A stretch of 64,000 nucleotides of DNA, taken from the NCBI GenBank assembly GCA_050516505.1, contig CP191518.1, positions 2,728,001 through 2,792,000 on the forward strand, written 5' to 3'. The position numbers and the translations under genes were made by a program. Positions within the stretch are counted from its first letter, which is position 1, and each line of letters begins with the position of its first letter. The notes under the pieces were generated by a model. The model searched no databases. It was not told the DNA's origin and was given only the letters and a program-made list of their open reading frames with translations. Shown piece by piece: positions 7,110-15,757 of the stretch. The DNA comes from Scandinavium ludwigii_A. Its GTDB lineage: Bacteria > Pseudomonadota > Gammaproteobacteria > Enterobacterales > Enterobacteriaceae.

Positions 7110-9692
7110 TCAGCCGCGATTTACCGTTGCCGTAAAGTCATCAAAGGGAAGTGGCCTGGAGAAGTAGTACCCTTGCACCAGTTCACATCCCATTTCCTGA
7201 AGCTTCTCAACCATCTCCAGCGTCTCAACCCCTTCGGCCACCAGCGGCACATTAAAGCTTTTGGCAAGCGTCAGCACCGACGAAACCACCGCCGTATTCT
7301 TCTCATTAGTCAAAATATCAGAGACAAACGTTCTATCGATTTTCAGGCAGTCGAACGGGAATGAGTGCAGATAAGAGAGGCTCGAATAGCCGGAGCCAAA
7401 ATCATCAATCGCCACACTCACGCCCAAGCGGCGCAGATACTTAAGCGTATCGACGATCTGGTCGGTGTGCTTCATCAATGTACTTTCGGTGATTTCCACG
7501 CAGATGTTGCCGTTCATCAGTTCGTTCTCCTGAATGCAGGTGAACAAATGCGAGGCAAAATCATGCTGCTGCAACTGCATGGCTGAAATATTGACGTGCA
7601 GTTTGAAATCTTTCGGACCGCCGCGGGCGATAAACTTCGCCAGCTGCTTACAGGATTCGGCGATAACCCAACGCCCAATCGGAATGATCAGCCCCGACTC
7701 TTCGGCCAGGCTAATGAACTTGATCGGCGAAATAAACCCTTCTTCCGGCGTTTGCCAGCGAATCAGACACTCACCTTCATTGCAGCTACTCTGGTTATTC
7801 AGGTTTACGATCGGCTGCATTACCATATGGAATTCGTCGTTAGCAATAGCATGCTGTAATTTTTCATGCAGACGAATATTCTCTAGCCCTTGCTCCTGCA
7901 TTTCCTGCTTAAAGACCAGTGACTTACCATTGCCAATTTTTTCCGCGTGCTGCACCGCTATCCCGGAATTCAAAATCACTTCCGGCATACGTTCCTGAGA
8001 CATACGGCCAAAGAACAATCCCGAATTGCCGATAAAGCAGTAACGTTCAGTGTCCGCGTCGCCATCAAATTTAATATCCAGGAAAAGGGAATGCAGGATA
8101 TCCTCAAAGAAGGTCAAATCCTTTTCTTCGTAAACCTCAGGGAATATCGCCAGAAAACTGCCGTACTCATCACGACACAGCAGTGTTCCACCAGGAAGCG
8201 CATTCTTCATACGGCTGACAAAGCTGCGTAAGAAGCGACTGGAATACTCAAGCCCCATCACCCGGGAAATATTTGCGGCATTGGTCACGTGAATACGCGC
8301 AAGCAGGTTTTTGCCTTCGTAAGACTCAGGCTTACTGAGCATACCAGCGCGCGTTGGCAAGCCAGTCAGCTTGTCTTCCTCGACCAGCTTGCGGTGCTTT
8401 TCGGTGCGGTCGGCCAGTTCATGGGAAAGCCTGAAGAAACTGGAGTCCAGCGTCGCCACTTCCGGGAAGAGGCGCTTCTCCTCTTCCGGCTTCCACTGCA
8501 TCTTGAGCAGGTCTTTGGTTTTACTGATGATATTGTTCAATGGGCTGAAGAAATTGCGCAATATCAGCGCCGCAATCAGATACATAATTGCGAAAAGGAT
8601 CATTATCTTGATAGCAAACGTGATAATCGTTTTCTTAATGTTGCCCGAGAGAGAATCTTTCGAGGTAATCAGCAGTACATGGCCCTGAATCTGGCGATCC
8701 GAACTGCCATATTTCATCGAATGGACGAAATACTTGTCGCCTGTATCCGAGGTAATCTCGACCGGGCTGTTTGGCTGGGTGCTTCGCTCAAGGATCTCTG
8801 GCGTTAACAGTTTGCGCAGCACATCGGTGGACAGTTTCTTTCCTGTGGCCTGGTGATGTTCCTTCGCTGAAGCAGCCTCCTTCTGCTGCATAAGCGCAGG
8901 GGGAATAGGCATCTCTGACGACGAAACAATATTATTATAGCGACCCGTAATCAGTATGGTGTTGTCTTTAAAGGGCAAAACCTCACAGACGTAGCGGCTC
9001 ATGCTATCTGGAAGGATATCAGACGAAACGACCCCCAATAGTTTTCCGGCACGGTTATAGACCGGCGTCCGGTACGACAACATTCTGTCACTATGGTTGT
9101 AGGAGCGCTCATAGACTTTTGACCAGCTCGACGTTCCGGCTTGTATGACTTGCTCAAGCCATGGTTGCACGAGTTTATTAAAATCATAAACGGTATTCAC
9201 AATACGCGAGTATTCCGTCGCCCCTTCATAGACGTTAAGGATGTTATGCGCATCTCCGGACGTCTTCTCCATGCTGATGATTTTTTTGTTATTAACATCT
9301 AGGCGATTGAACGCGACATAATTCCCGTCAGGCGTGGTGAAGGACATCCTGTCGACCGAGACATGACCAAATAGATTGGTTTTGATTAGCGTGTTTAATG
9401 TTTTAGCAACCTGCGTGGCGTTTAATGCATCGAGATCGCTGTTCTCGAAGGTTCGCGCAAAAAGCTGGTTGGTCACCGTCGGAAGATCCATATAGTCTTC
9501 CAGCGTTTGCACGACATTCTCCCCACTGGACTGAATGAGTCTCTCGCCAGTATAGCGGATGGTATCATCCATGCCGGTGCTGACAAACATGGCCAGCATC
9601 GCACCTGCAATGCAAAACGATATGATGGCAAGCCCGGCTAACGCGCAGGCCAGCGAAACGGGATATTTACTGTGGGAGATCGTGTTTTTCAT
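7110..9692 (-). CDS. c-di-GMP phosphodiesterase (sensor, degenerate GGDEF, EAL)
   Basis: An 860-residue inner-membrane protein. A helix at about 13-37 and another at about 358-382 enclose a periplasmic sensor of about 320 residues resembling a Cache domain. A HAMP-like linker follows, then a GGDEF-fold domain whose signature has decayed to CRDEYGSF, so it should not make c-di-GMP. The C-terminal EAL domain (about 605-855) keeps all catalytic motifs: ECLIRW for EAL, HVNISAMQL, EITES, IDDFGSGYSSL, KIDRTFV, AEGVET and QGYYFSRP. It is expected to hydrolyse c-di-GMP. The stop is seven bases from the convergent dinI-like stop. A related protein is encoded at 15758-18532. Confidence 0.88.
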   Translation of the reverse strand: MKNTISHSKYPVSLACALAGLAIISFCIAGAMLAMFVSTGMDDTIRYTGERLIQSSGENVVQTLEDYMDLPTVTNQLFARTFENSDLDALNATQVAKTLNTLIKTNLFGHVSVDRMSFTTPDGNYVAFNRLDVNNKKIISMEKTSGDAHNILNVYEGATEYSRIVNTVYDFNKLVQPWLEQVIQAGTSSWSKVYERSYNHSDRMLSYRTPVYNRAGKLLGVVSSDILPDSMSRYVCEVLPFKDNTILITGRYNNIVSSSEMPIPPALMQQKEAASAKEHHQATGKKLSTDVLRKLLTPEILERSTQPNSPVEITSDTGDKYFVHSMKYGSSDRQIQGHVLLITSKDSLSGNIKKTIITFAIKIMILFAIMYLIAALILRNFFSPLNNIISKTKDLLKMQWKPEEEKRLFPEVATLDSSFFRLSHELADRTEKHRKLVEEDKLTGLPTRAGMLSKPESYEGKNLLARIHVTNAANISRVMGLEYSSRFLRSFVSRMKNALPGGTLLCRDEYGSFLAIFPEVYEEKDLTFFEDILHSLFLDIKFDGDADTERYCFIGNSGLFFGRMSQERMPEVILNSGIAVQHAEKIGNGKSLVFKQEMQEQGLENIRLHEKLQHAIANDEFHMVMQPIVNLNNQSSCNEGECLIRWQTPEEGFISPIKFISLAEESGLIIPIGRWVIAESCKQLAKFIARGGPKDFKLHVNISAMQLQQHDFASHLFTCIQENELMNGNICVEITESTLMKHTDQIVDTLKYLRRLGVSVAIDDFGSGYSSLSYLHSFPFDCLKIDRTFVSDILTNEKNTAVVSSVLTLAKSFNVPLVAEGVETLEMVEKLQEMGCELVQGYYFSRPLPFDDFTATVNRG

Positions 9693-9942
9693 GCAGCTGC
9701 CACTAAGGGGTTAAATGACCAAGAACATCTCGTCATGCAAGCACGAAAGAGGGAGCCATAATTCGCTTGATTCATGTTCAAAAATTAATGTTTATCGAAC
9801 GTATAATTAGGACACAAACGATTATTTAGGTCCTGACATTCCGTGCGGTAATTGCAAGAATGCTCTGAGTAAAGCCTGAATGGGATGAACTCTATGGAGA
9901 AGCGAGGGACTGGGCTGGATTGAGCATGTGCAGTGTGCCGGA

Positions 9943-10581
9943 TTAATAATCCTCTGGCAGCGTTTTATCAATTGAAATCAGCTTTCCTTTTTCCATCGTG
10001 ATGTAGCCACCTTCTTTCAGGTCAGCGAGGACACGAAAGACATGCGTTCGGGAGAGTTTTGTGCGTCGTATAATAAAATTCGCCAGCCCTTCCTTTTCGT
10101 TCTCAAACGTTCGTGCTCGGTAGAGATAGCGATGAAGCATCGGTTTGATGGTTTGATAACTGGTTAGCTGTTTCCTCTCTGCCAGTAGCTCCAGTGAGAA
10201 TATGGTCATGAATACCAGAATTTTCGACAATATCGTCATGTGCTCCGCACTTTGATAAAAGAGAGCAGAGAATTTCTCACACGAGATTTTCACAGCGGTC
10301 ACGGGTGTCATACATTTATATTCAAAATTCAACAGCGGGCAATATTCCTCCATCAGCCCGATAGGCATATATTCAATGGTATTGCCCACAGTGAGTTCAT
10401 TATCTTTGTGAGAAATAGCTACTGAGCCATCAAGAACAATATATATATAACCGGACTGGAGTTTGACGAAGTCTGTGGGTGCTAGCGTAAAAACATCACC
10501 ACCAATACTAATATCATCAATATAACGCCCCAACTCAAGCGATTTATAATAATGGTGAATATTCTCAAAATTGGCTTTCAT
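9943..10581 (-). CDS. IprA/YaiV-like winged-helix regulator
   Basis: A 212-residue protein built like a Crp/Fnr regulator. An N-terminal cyclic-nucleotide-binding fold (VKLQSGYIYIVLDGSVAI..) lacks the cAMP-binding signature, a long helix follows, and the C-terminal winged helix reads TKLSRTHVFRVLADLKEGGYI then MEKGKLISID. The last 40 residues closely resemble YaiV/IprA, reported as an inhibitor of hydrogen peroxide resistance. The ATG at 10579-10581 has AGGTG four bases upstream; a start five codons earlier is possible. It is transcribed away from the alkylsulfatase gene. Its ligand and targets are unknown. Confidence 0.75.
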   Translation of the reverse strand: MKANFENIHHYYKSLELGRYIDDISIGGDVFTLAPTDFVKLQSGYIYIVLDGSVAISHKDNELTVGNTIEYMPIGLMEEYCPLLNFEYKCMTPVTAVKISCEKFSALFYQSAEHMTILSKILVFMTIFSLELLAERKQLTSYQTIKPMLHRYLYRARTFENEKEGLANFIIRRTKLSRTHVFRVLADLKEGGYITMEKGKLISIDKTLPEDY

Positions 10582-10930
10582 GTCGCACCTGAACACACTT
10601 TAGACTTATTACGCAGTATAGCATCTGAAGGGACTAACGTCTTTTCCAAATTTATCGCCGGAATTTTTCGTTGCACAGCAAATAAGCAGTGCCATATGGG
10701 ACTATTCAAATAATATAAGGCGCATAAAATAACCTTAACAAATTCCCAACCAATCCGGCGACCGACAACTCAACAGTTTTTTTCAATATTTTCAGTGCTG
10801 TACGTTGCGTTTAGCCGTTTTTGAACTACAGTTTGAAGCAAATCATTATGCTGCGATTTCTGTGCTGGCTAAAAATTACACGATATCCAGTAGAACTGAA
10901 CACGCTAAATCATACCAGGAGGTTGAACGA
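10582..10930. other. Intergenic region between divergent genes
   Basis: About 350 A+T-rich bases carry the promoters of the IprA-like gene and the alkylsulfatase gene. No clear operator, RNA or small gene was found. The only firm signal is AGGAGG at 10918-10923, the ribosome binding site of the alkylsulfatase gene. Confidence 0.6.
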
Positions 10931-12907
10931 ATGAGATTGAATATGATTGCCAGGAGTCTGGCTGTCGCGGGGTTACTGACGACGTTGTCAGTGACAGCGG
11001 CAACCCAGGCCCCGACCAATGATGCCACTGCGGCAACTAAACAGGCAAATGAAGCGCTTTACAGCAAACTGCCTTTTTCCGATAACACCGACTTTACCAA
11101 TGCGCATAAAGGCTTTATTGCTGCTCTGCCGCAGCAGGTCATTAAAGGTGAGAAAGGCAATACCGTCTGGGATCCTCAGCATTATGCCTTTATTAAAGAA
11201 GGCGACAAAGCGCCAGACACGGTAAACCCGAGCCTGTGGCGCCAGTCCCAGCTGATCAACATCGGCGGCCTGTTTGAAGTCACCGACGGCGTTTATCAAA
11301 TTCGTAATCTTGATCTGTCAAACATGACGATCATTGAAGGTAAAACCGGGATTACCGTTATCGACCCGCTGGTTTCTGCGGAAACTGCTAAAGTCGGTAT
11401 GGACCTGTATTTCCAGAATCGTGGTAAAAAACCTGTCGTCGCCGTTATTTTCACCCACAGCCACGTTGACCATTATGGCGGCGTTCGCGGTGTCGTTGAC
11501 GAAGCTGATGTAAAATCCGGCAAAGTTAAAATCTATGCGCCGCAAGGCTTCATGGGTGCGGCTGTAGATGAAAACATCATGGCGGGTAATGCCATGAGTC
11601 GTCGTGCAAGCTACATGTACGGCAACCTGCTGCCAGCTGATGCCAAAGGTCAGGTTGGCGCGGGTCTGGGTACGACCACTTCCGCAGGTACAGTGACATT
11701 ACTGGCACCGACGGATTACATCACCCATACCGGTCAAGAAGAAGTCATCGATGGTCTGACTTACGACTTTATGATGGCCCCAGGTTCTGAAGCACCTTCA
11801 GAAATGCTGTGGTACGTCAAAGAGAAGAAGATGATCGAAGCGGCAGAGGATGTGACTCACACCCTGCACAACACTTACTCTCTGCGTGGTGCGAAAATCC
11901 GCGATCCGCTGGCATGGTCTAAATACATCAATGCCGCTATCGATCGCTGGGGCAATGATGCCGAAATCATTATCGCTCAGCACCATTGGCCGACCTGGGG
12001 CAAAGATAACGTCGTCAACCTGATGAAAGGTCAGCGCGATATGTATCGTTATATCAATGACCAGACGCTGCGTATGGCGAACGAAGGTCTGACCCGTGAC
12101 GAAATCGCCGCTAACTTTAAGCTGCCAGAGACGCTCGAGAAGACCTGGGCGAGCCGCGGTTACTACGGTTCAGTCAGCCACGATGTGAAAGCCACCTACG
12201 TGTTCTATCTCGGCTGGTTCGATGGCAACCCAGCAACCCTGGATGAACTGCCACCGGCAGAAGCGGCGAAGAAATACGTCGAGTACATGGGCGGCGCGGA
12301 TAACATCCTGCAAAAAGCCAAAGCGGATTACGACCAGGGTAATTACCGTTGGGTCGCGCAGGTTGTGAGTAAAGTTGTGTTCGCCGATCCGTCGAACAAA
12401 GCGGCGCTTAATCTGGAAGCCGATGCGCTTGAGCAGATGGGTTATCAGGCAGAATCTGGCCCATGGCGTAACTTCTACCTGTCAGGTGCCAAAGAGCTGC
12501 GTAACGGGGTTGTCAAAGCGGCAACGCCAAACACAGCAAGCCCGGATACCGTCCGTGCGATGACGCCGGAAATGTTCTTCGATTATATGGCAGTTCATAT
12601 TAACGGAGAAAAAGCGGCGAAAGCGCATGTGACACTTAACGTCGACTTCGGTGACCAGGGCGGGAAATACAAGCTTGAGCTGGAAAACGGTGTGCTTAAC
12701 CACACGGCAAACGCTCAGGCCGATAAAGCCGATGCCACCATCACGCTTTCCCGCGATACACTCGACCGTATTGTGCTGAAACAAGAGACGATGCAGCAGG
12801 CTAAAGACAAAGGTGACGTGAAAATCACCGGCGACGCTAACAAGCTGACTGAGTTGCTGAGTTATATGGACAAGTTCGAATTCTGGTTTAACATCGTTAC
12901 GCCATAA
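10931..12907 (+). CDS. yjcS: Alkylsulfatase, YjcS/SdsA1 family
   Basis: A 658-residue periplasmic enzyme that cleaves alkyl sulfates such as dodecyl sulfate to the alcohol and sulfate. Residues about 1-25 form a signal peptide. The metallo-beta-lactamase-fold core carries THSHVDH at 175-181, the zinc-binding motif, and later EDVTHTLHN and AQHHWPTWG, conserved in SdsA1. A helical dimerisation domain follows, and the C-terminal about 125 residues form an SCP2-like domain ending in MDKFEFWFNIVTP. Length matches E. coli YjcS. The ATG at 10931 follows AGGAGG by eight bases; the open frame runs further upstream without support. An outer-membrane protein gene converges on it. Confidence 0.92.
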   Translation: MRLNMIARSLAVAGLLTTLSVTAATQAPTNDATAATKQANEALYSKLPFSDNTDFTNAHKGFIAALPQQVIKGEKGNTVWDPQHYAFIKEGDKAPDTVNPSLWRQSQLINIGGLFEVTDGVYQIRNLDLSNMTIIEGKTGITVIDPLVSAETAKVGMDLYFQNRGKKPVVAVIFTHSHVDHYGGVRGVVDEADVKSGKVKIYAPQGFMGAAVDENIMAGNAMSRRASYMYGNLLPADAKGQVGAGLGTTTSAGTVTLLAPTDYITHTGQEEVIDGLTYDFMMAPGSEAPSEMLWYVKEKKMIEAAEDVTHTLHNTYSLRGAKIRDPLAWSKYINAAIDRWGNDAEIIIAQHHWPTWGKDNVVNLMKGQRDMYRYINDQTLRMANEGLTRDEIAANFKLPETLEKTWASRGYYGSVSHDVKATYVFYLGWFDGNPATLDELPPAEAAKKYVEYMGGADNILQKAKADYDQGNYRWVAQVVSKVVFADPSNKAALNLEADALEQMGYQAESGPWRNFYLSGAKELRNGVVKAATPNTASPDTVRAMTPEMFFDYMAVHINGEKAAKAHVTLNVDFGDQGGKYKLELENGVLNHTANAQADKADATITLSRDTLDRIVLKQETMQQAKDKGDVKITGDANKLTELLSYMDKFEFWFNIVTP

Positions 12908-12923
12908 GCTGAACTGAAATAAT

Positions 12924-12950
12924 AAAAGGGAGCCGATGGCTCCCTTTTTT
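12924..12950 (+). terminator. Rho-independent terminator
   Basis: AAAGGGAGCC / GGCTCCCTTT stem with a three-base loop and a T-run, 17 bases after the alkylsulfatase stop. The A-run on the other side suits it to the convergent gene as well. Confidence 0.9.
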
Positions 12951-12967
12951 ATGTCTTCAAAAAGCAC

Positions 12968-13765
12968 TTATTTTTGCGGGAACAGGAATGTCACATTCAG
13001 TCGTAAACCCCATCCTGCTGGGCCGTGATCATCATCACTGACTGCCCAATATCTCACCCCGGTACCGAACTGCATTATTTGTCCGCCGACCTTTACCACC
13101 TGATTCACCATCAGATTAACCGGCACGCTCCACTCACTTTCTCGCCAGTCATAAGTCGATTCTGTATTCACGACGAGGGAAGTTGCCGTTGGCCACGTAT
13201 AGCTTGCAAAAGGTTGAAGCAACGTCTGGCTGGTATGAGTACGGTTACTTTTTCCTGCATAATCCCAGATATGATTAACCAGCGCGCCGTAGGTCCATTG
13301 CCCTTGCTGTTTCAGAACGATTGCGGTTGGACCCGCCCCCCAGCTTTGACTGGATAACGAAGAACCGGTAGGAATTGTCAGCACCGGACCCAGACCCCAA
13401 ATGTAACCATTCGACGTTTTTTTCTTCGGTGAATACCAAAAGCTTTGAGTAATATCCCCGACCGCCGTTTGTATTCCACTGCCTGGCGTCACATTCCTTT
13501 CACTGACCACCGGGACGATAGTTCGACTAATGATTATCGCATCATCCGAAAAATCGATGGGCATAACGGGCTGTATATTGAGAAGGTTTCTTGAACCTTT
13601 ACTCGAGCCAACGTCCTTATCATAGTCATACTGAAATGGCACACTGATCAGATTAGATATTGGGTTATTAAGTTTTTTCGCTAATTCTTCGCTATTGTCC
13701 GCAGCCAATGCGTTAGTTGCCATGCCGAAAGCTATTGCAGTCAGTACTATTTTTTTTGTCGTCAT
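12968..13765 (-). CDS. Putative outer-membrane beta-barrel protein
   Basis: A 265-residue exported protein. Residues 1-21 form a signal peptide ending ALA-A. The rest is rich in aromatic-ended alternating strands (FWYSPKK, GYIWGLGPVLTIPTG, WTYGALVNHIWDYAG, FASYTWP, GVRYWAV), and the last residues LRLNVTFLFPQK give a typical barrel-closing strand. It resembles proteins annotated as transporters of the MetA-pathway phenol degradation group; this is a weak match. The gene follows the TetR gene on the same strand after 110 bases that contain a palindrome, so repression by that regulator is likely. Substrate unknown. Confidence 0.65.
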   Translation of the reverse strand: MTTKKIVLTAIAFGMATNALAADNSEELAKKLNNPISNLISVPFQYDYDKDVGSSKGSRNLLNIQPVMPIDFSDDAIIISRTIVPVVSERNVTPGSGIQTAVGDITQSFWYSPKKKTSNGYIWGLGPVLTIPTGSSLSSQSWGAGPTAIVLKQQGQWTYGALVNHIWDYAGKSNRTHTSQTLLQPFASYTWPTATSLVVNTESTYDWRESEWSVPVNLMVNQVVKVGGQIMQFGTGVRYWAVSDDDHGPAGWGLRLNVTFLFPQK

Positions 13766-13836
13766 TTTACATCTCGAAATTCAAAATCTGTGTGCGGGTG
13801 TAATTTAATATAGTTGAACCTGCAAGGTTACACAGT

Positions 13837-13860
13837 AAATGACTAACTAGTCAGTCATTT
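13837..13860. promoter_or_regulatory. Candidate TetR-type operator
   Basis: AAATGACT and AGTCATTT flank an eight-base centre (AACTAGTC). It lies in the 110-base gap between the tetR-like stop and the start of the outer-membrane protein gene. Eight-base arms around a short centre are common in TetR-family operators, many of which read TGACTnnnAGTCA. Confidence 0.55.
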
Positions 13861-13875
13861 GTTATTTAAAAAAAA

Positions 13876-14439
13876 TTAAACGTCGAGCGCGCGCCAGAAA
13901 AGACCAAACCCACTCTCTGAATAGGCATCCAGTTCTTCTGGCTGTGACAGTATGGAAGTGACTGTAATATCTGACAAAGATGCCATGAAGGCAGAGATAA
14001 ACCCCTCTCCTCCGTATATTTTCGCTTTGCTAAGCTCACGCAACAGGTAATACACGCTCTCAAAGAGCGTTTCCGCTGTGACACGGGTCTGCGCGTTGAG
14101 AATTTTCGATAAATGAAGTTGTTGCACCGCACTATGCTTTTCAGGATGCCTGACAGCCCAAGAGATATAGCACGTCCAGACATGATAGGTCCTGTCTTTC
14201 AATGACGCACTGAAAGGAAATTGGTGCATCAGCGCAGCGGCAACGTCCGCTTTAATATCGAGGTATAACTGGTTTAGCAGCGAATTTTTATCTGGGAAGT
14301 AAGTAAATAATGAACCGGTTGATATTCCCGCTTCTTTCGCAATAAACGCCGTGGTCGCGCTGAGCCCCTGCTCCGAGATGATCCGCGCTGCTGATTCCAG
14401 AATAGCTCTGCGCTTCTCTTCACTAAATGGTCTGGCCAT
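13876..14439 (-). CDS. TetR-family transcriptional regulator
   Basis: A 187-residue regulator. The N-terminal DNA-binding domain fits TetR: RRAILESAARIISEQGLSATT, then FIAKEAGISTGSLFTYFPDKNSLL, with the recognition helix around 34-44. The remaining all-helical part is the ligand-binding and dimerisation domain, whose ligand is unknown. It stands upstream of the outer-membrane protein gene on the same strand. The TGACT palindrome after its stop codon suggests it controls that gene; self-regulation would need a site upstream of 14439, where I saw no matching copy. Confidence 0.85.
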   Translation of the reverse strand: MARPFSEEKRRAILESAARIISEQGLSATTAFIAKEAGISTGSLFTYFPDKNSLLNQLYLDIKADVAAALMHQFPFSASLKDRTYHVWTCYISWAVRHPEKHSAVQQLHLSKILNAQTRVTAETLFESVYYLLRELSKAKIYGGEGFISAFMASLSDITVTSILSQPEELDAYSESGFGLFWRALDV

Positions 14440-14549
14440 GACGATACCTTGATTGAGTTGTTAATGAGAATTCAGGGGGTCTTTGCTAATTTAACATATG
14501 AGCAAGGCTGAGCCTAAGCGAAGAAACCTATGAAATAGCAACGATATCG

Positions 14550-14579
14550 TGGGGTCTTGCAGTACCTTAAGACCCCACT
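14550..14579 (-). terminator. Inverted repeat, possible terminator
   Basis: Perfect 10-base arms GTGGGGTCTT and AAGACCCCAC with a 10-base loop, about 90 bases after the stop of the YagU-like gene. No T-run follows, so it may stabilise a 3' end instead of ending transcription. Confidence 0.45.
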
Positions 14580-14671
14580 GATATGACGTTAATTCACCCC
14601 TAAACAATCAGAAAATCGATACGGGTAAACGCTACGTAAAGACCAGTTTTAGCGAACCAGTCACTGAGTAA

Positions 14672-15196
14672 TCACTGAAACTCGGGATCCGGTTTTTTCG
14701 TAATGCGATTTCGAATGTCACGTCGCACAATCTCAATGGCCCACATCCAAAGAATATGGCCGAGTGTTTCCGAGAAAAGTTCATCAAAAGGCAATTGCCA
14801 TAGTGGCGGAGCCCAATGGAATACCGGCAGCATCACACCATGGAACCCAATGGTGACGAGTATGGCAAATGCAGCCCCCTGCCAGAGTTTTATTGCCGGG
14901 AAGACCTCTGCAACGAGGCAATAAAACATAGCAAAACCAATAGAGAACATATGATGGATGCCTGCCACGCCCCAGTTCACAACGTGACCAGAGTAGTGGT
15001 AGACCATTTCATTGACCTTCAACCCAACGTCCTGAAGCATTTCCGCGGGTGGAATGGCTCGATCTGCGGTACGCGGAGGCATAGGGTTTTCAGTCCCCCA
15101 CTTGACGAAACTCGATAAGTTCCCGCCTAAAAAGCCGGCCCACAGAGCCACACCATAGTTTCTTGCTTCAACCTTGGTTCTCTTTAAAAAATCCAT
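14672..15196 (-). CDS. YagU-like inner-membrane protein (DUF1440)
   Basis: A 174-residue membrane protein resembling E. coli YagU, with the pattern ARNYGVALWAGFLGGNLSSFVKWG at the start and MPPRTADRAIPPAEML after it. About four hydrophobic helices follow (GVALWAGFLGGNL, IHHMFSIGFAMFYCLVAEVF, GAAFAILVTIGFHGVMLP, ETLGHILWMWAIEIV). YagU has been linked to acid resistance in E. coli; its mechanism is unknown. The ATG at 15194-15196 has AGGGAG upstream. The E. coli protein is about 30 residues longer. Confidence 0.75.
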   Translation of the reverse strand: MDFLKRTKVEARNYGVALWAGFLGGNLSSFVKWGTENPMPPRTADRAIPPAEMLQDVGLKVNEMVYHYSGHVVNWGVAGIHHMFSIGFAMFYCLVAEVFPAIKLWQGAAFAILVTIGFHGVMLPVFHWAPPLWQLPFDELFSETLGHILWMWAIEIVRRDIRNRITKKPDPEFQ

Positions 15197-15757
15197 AACA
15201 TACTCCCTGAAGTTAATTTCGCCGCAAAGATGCAACAAAGTCACAACCTAAATTTAGCTTTAAATGCTAAATTTTCAAATCTCGCGTTAATGGATTGTTT
15301 ATTTATAAACAACCCATTTGATAAAAAAATGTCGACGTACACTAGGGTTGTTTTTCTATGGCAAGAATGCATAGCTCAGTGACGGGATTTGCTCTGATTT
15401 GTATGAACATCTCTCGATAAGCATTACCGTTATCGCTATAATAGATTTTTCAATAAGCATCTCCTTATTGAAGTGGATACTAATTCACCCAACACAAAAG
15501 AGATAAAACCGTAAAGCATTAAGTCGAACGTCTACAGGAATCCAACTTCATTAATGTTAATCGCATCCACTGCATTAATGATGTATTAACGACATATCAT
15601 TATATGTTTGTGCACATGTGACTTTTTGTGATAATTTATTTATGGACGAAATCCACCCCTCGCAATCCAAAATTAAACGGATTTTATCGGGGGCGGCAGA
15701 GTTGTTGTGTTAGCATTATCGTTTGTGATATACAACTGGTTTTGCACCCTTCACTTT
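15197..15757. other. Intergenic region, about 560 bases
   Basis: A+T-rich sequence between the divergent YagU-like and GGDEF/EAL genes. It contains a hairpin with nine-base arms TTCAATAAG and CTTATTGAA (15449-15472) and TATAAT-like stretches near 15437. No credible gene is seen. The length suggests regulated promoters for the c-di-GMP gene. Confidence 0.5.
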
